From positions 1 through 64,000 of the forward strand of contig NZ_JACGWS010000018.1 in assembly GCF_014397005.1 (NCBI RefSeq): DNA of 64,000 bases. The letters run 5' to 3'. Both the position numbers and the translations under genes were made by a program. The DNA is from Kordia aestuariivivens. GTDB taxonomy: Bacteria; Bacteroidota; Bacteroidia; Flavobacteriales; Flavobacteriaceae. The notes beneath the pieces were generated by a model. That model saw only the letters and a list, made by a program, of their open reading frames with translations, was not told the origin of the DNA and made no database searches. Positions 62,403 through 64,000 of this stretch are shown piece by piece (the stretch's first letter is position 1; each line of letters opens with the position of its first letter).

Positions 62403-62430
62403 AAAAGGTATCCCTTTTCGGATACCTTTT
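62403..62430. terminator. bidirectional intrinsic terminator
   Basis: AAAAGGTATCC (62403-62413) pairs with GGATACCTTTT (62420-62430) over 11 bp around a 6-nt loop, with a T-rich tail on both strands. It ends the regulator transcript before the RHS operon promoter. Confidence 0.85.
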
Positions 62431-62460
62431 GTTTTACTTGCATATCAACCTGTGAAGAAA

Positions 62461-64000
62461 TCATATTCTATTTTTGAATTCCCTTAGTTTTTTAGCATAA
62501 AGATTTACTAAAAAATATTTATCAACATCTTGTTTCCCCTCTATTTCAAAAATTTTATGTAATAAAAGTGCATTTCTTTTTTTGGTAGCTCCGAGGGTAA
62601 TTTTTAATCTGTCTGCGATTTGTTGATTGGTAAATCTATTTGCTTTAAGAACCCAATACTCTAATAGTTTTTTGCTAATATTATATGTATCACTTAGGTG
62701 TTGATGGTATTGAAATAGATTATCATCATTTGAAGTTGCTTGTTCTTGTGTTTGTTCTAATAATTGATGTTCGGTTTTCTTTAATTCTGATTTAGATTCT
62801 TTTAGATTTTTTCCTTGTTTCACCTTCCTAATTATCAAGAAAATTAAAAAGATCGTTAAAGACACCATACTAATTGCCAAAACTGCAATGTAACGTTTGC
62901 CCTTTTTAGTTGTCACTTTAAGTGACGTTATCTGTTTATCTTTTGCATCTACTTCAAATTCAACAATTGCAAATCTATTTTCTTGTATTCGATCAACCTT
63001 ATCCAAACTGTCTCGAACGAAGATGTATCGATCCAACAATTTTTTATACTTGACCTCATCGTATAAATGCAAAAGGAGTTCTTGAGATTTTAAATAATCT
63101 CTGTAGTTATGGGTGTCATGGGCTAATTGTCCAGCTTTTTCAGCATAGTCTCTTGCTTTTATAAAATTTTCTTTTTCTTTATGATATTCCGCTAGATGAA
63201 TGTAGCTGATAACCATTCCAGAAAAAGCTTTTTTATCTTCTCTAATTTTCAATGCCTCCATAAAGTCAGGAAGTACTTCTAATTGTGGATTCTCTTTGAA
63301 TCGAGCATGAGCAAGATTATCAATGACAACGGCTTTAAACCATACATGTTTAGCTTGAGATATAATAGAATCATTTGATAGTATCTCTTTAAAATATTCT
63401 TCTGCTTTGGCATAGTCACCACTATCTTTGTATACTTTTCCGATGTTATTTAATGAGTGTAAATAATAAATTCGCTTATCAAATCGCTCACGTATCTCCG
63501 CAGATTTTTGATGATATTCAAGTGCTTTGTTCCAATTTTTATACTGGTTGAATATAATACCAAGATTATTATATACTGAAGCAATTCTTCTTTCTGCTTT
63601 GATTGGTACTAAATACTTTAGTGCATCAACAGAAGCTGTTTCACTTCCTTTGTAGTCGTGTACATTTTTTTTAACAATAGCAATATTCAGCTTCATCTTT
63701 CCTGCGCCTAAGGAATCTTTGAGTGCATCATATATTTTATAACTGCTATAATAGTATTTATATACACTATCAAGATTGTTGGTAATTACTTTATGATAGT
63801 ACGCTCCATAGTCAAAGTTCTTAGCAATTGCCAGAGAATCTGAAAGGCTTCTCGCTATTGGTAAGTGTTCCGCTCTAAACACATTAAATTGTTTCCAGTC
63901 TTCATTTCTATAACTAAAGAGGACACATTGTTGTAGCACTCTATTTTTCAGAGAATCATTCTGAAGCTTTTTTGTTAACGAGTATGCTTCTTTGCTTAGA
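62461..64000 (-). CDS. TPR-TM-HTH regulator, 5' end beyond the window
   Basis: The frame is open to the right edge, so the start is outside; the visible GTG at 63937-63939 is not the start, because coding sequence ('LQNDSLKNR') continues upstream. At least seven TPR-like repeats ('ASVYNNLGIIFNQYKNWNKALEYHQKSAEI', 'LNNIGKVYKDSGDYAKAEEYFKEIL') precede a membrane helix ('YIAVLAISMVSLTIFLIFLII'), a coiled coil, and a LuxR-like helix-turn-helix ('NRFTNQQIADRLKITLGATKKRNALLLHKIF'). This is a common Bacteroidota layout for membrane-linked transcription regulators. It may control the RHS operon just downstream. Confidence 0.8.
   Translation of the reverse strand, partial: LSKEAYSLTKKLQNDSLKNRVLQQCVLFSYRNEDWKQFNVFRAEHLPIARSLSDSLAIAKNFDYGAYYHKVITNNLDSVYKYYYSSYKIYDALKDSLGAGKMKLNIAIVKKNVHDYKGSETASVDALKYLVPIKAERRIASVYNNLGIIFNQYKNWNKALEYHQKSAEIRERFDKRIYYLHSLNNIGKVYKDSGDYAKAEEYFKEILSNDSIISQAKHVWFKAVVIDNLAHARFKENPQLEVLPDFMEALKIREDKKAFSGMVISYIHLAEYHKEKENFIKARDYAEKAGQLAHDTHNYRDYLKSQELLLHLYDEVKYKKLLDRYIFVRDSLDKVDRIQENRFAIVEFEVDAKDKQITSLKVTTKKGKRYIAVLAISMVSLTIFLIFLIIRKVKQGKNLKESKSELKKTEHQLLEQTQEQATSNDDNLFQYHQHLSDTYNISKKLLEYWVLKANRFTNQQIADRLKITLGATKKRNALLLHKIFEIEGKQDVDKYFLVNLYAKKLREFKNRI

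Noticed and set aside
63937-63939. GTG as the start of the TPR-HTH regulator
   Set aside because: The frame stays open to the window edge with TPR-like coding sequence, so the gene is cut by the edge.
1-64000. CRISPR array
   Set aside because: No regularly spaced identical repeats were seen; the YD repeats in the RHS gene are coding and irregular.
1-64000. tRNA or rRNA genes
   Set aside because: No cloverleaf with a GGTTCRA-type arm and acceptor stem, and no rRNA-like stretch, was recognised by eye; a covariance search would be decisive.

Overview
The window reads as the chromosome of a marine-type member of the Flavobacteriaceae (Bacteroidota), perhaps close to Kordia; the genus is a guess. 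Support: low GC, -7 promoter elements of the form TAnnTTTG, few Shine-Dalgarno sites, SPII lipoproteins, a type IX secretion (T9SS) C-terminal sorting domain, fused CcoNO, and the flavobacterial SerB-SerA fusion.

Region 1 (1 to 27 kb) is mainly housekeeping: an ACT-like protein, YraN, a methyltransferase, an LD-carboxypeptidase, metG, ferritin, the leucine operon leuA-leuC-leuD-leuB, a bifunctional SerB-SerA, a hemolysin III homologue, and small secreted or membrane proteins. Two toxin-antitoxin pairs lie here. One DKNYY lipoprotein gene is broken by an in-frame TAG.

Region 2 (27.4 to 47.5 kb) is an oxygen-limitation island. It holds hemN, two universal stress proteins, a CBS protein, a GCS2-CBS ligase with an AstE/AspA-type hydrolase, the cbb3 oxidase operon ccoS-ccoNO-ccoQ-ccoP-ccoG-ccoH-safE, ccoI, and an Fnr/Crp regulator. 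Four 14-bp palindromes of the form ATGAYNTNTRTCAT lie upstream of these units. In five promoter directions the site centre is exactly 29.5 bp from the 5' end of a -7-like element, which is class II activator geometry near -41.5. One site sits in a symmetric divergent promoter. I think this is a small Fnr-type regulon with its own regulator in the window.

Region 3 (about 50.9 kb to the right edge) looks like the left part of an integrated mobile element. A large serine recombinase abuts the 3' fragment of a short ssb gene whose first half is missing. Inward, all on the minus strand, follow a VirD4/HerA-like ATPase with a nuclease-like tail, a membrane protein, an FN3 lipoprotein, a T9SS-sorted protein with an RHS-like start, a small candidate immunity protein, a 1344-aa RHS toxin with an SLH-like domain, and a TPR-TM-HTH regulator cut by the window edge.

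Across the window, a structured intergenic repeat of about 165 to 255 bp occurs three times, each time between converging genes. Its hairpins are kept by compensatory base changes. All calls come from reading the sequence; no database search was run.
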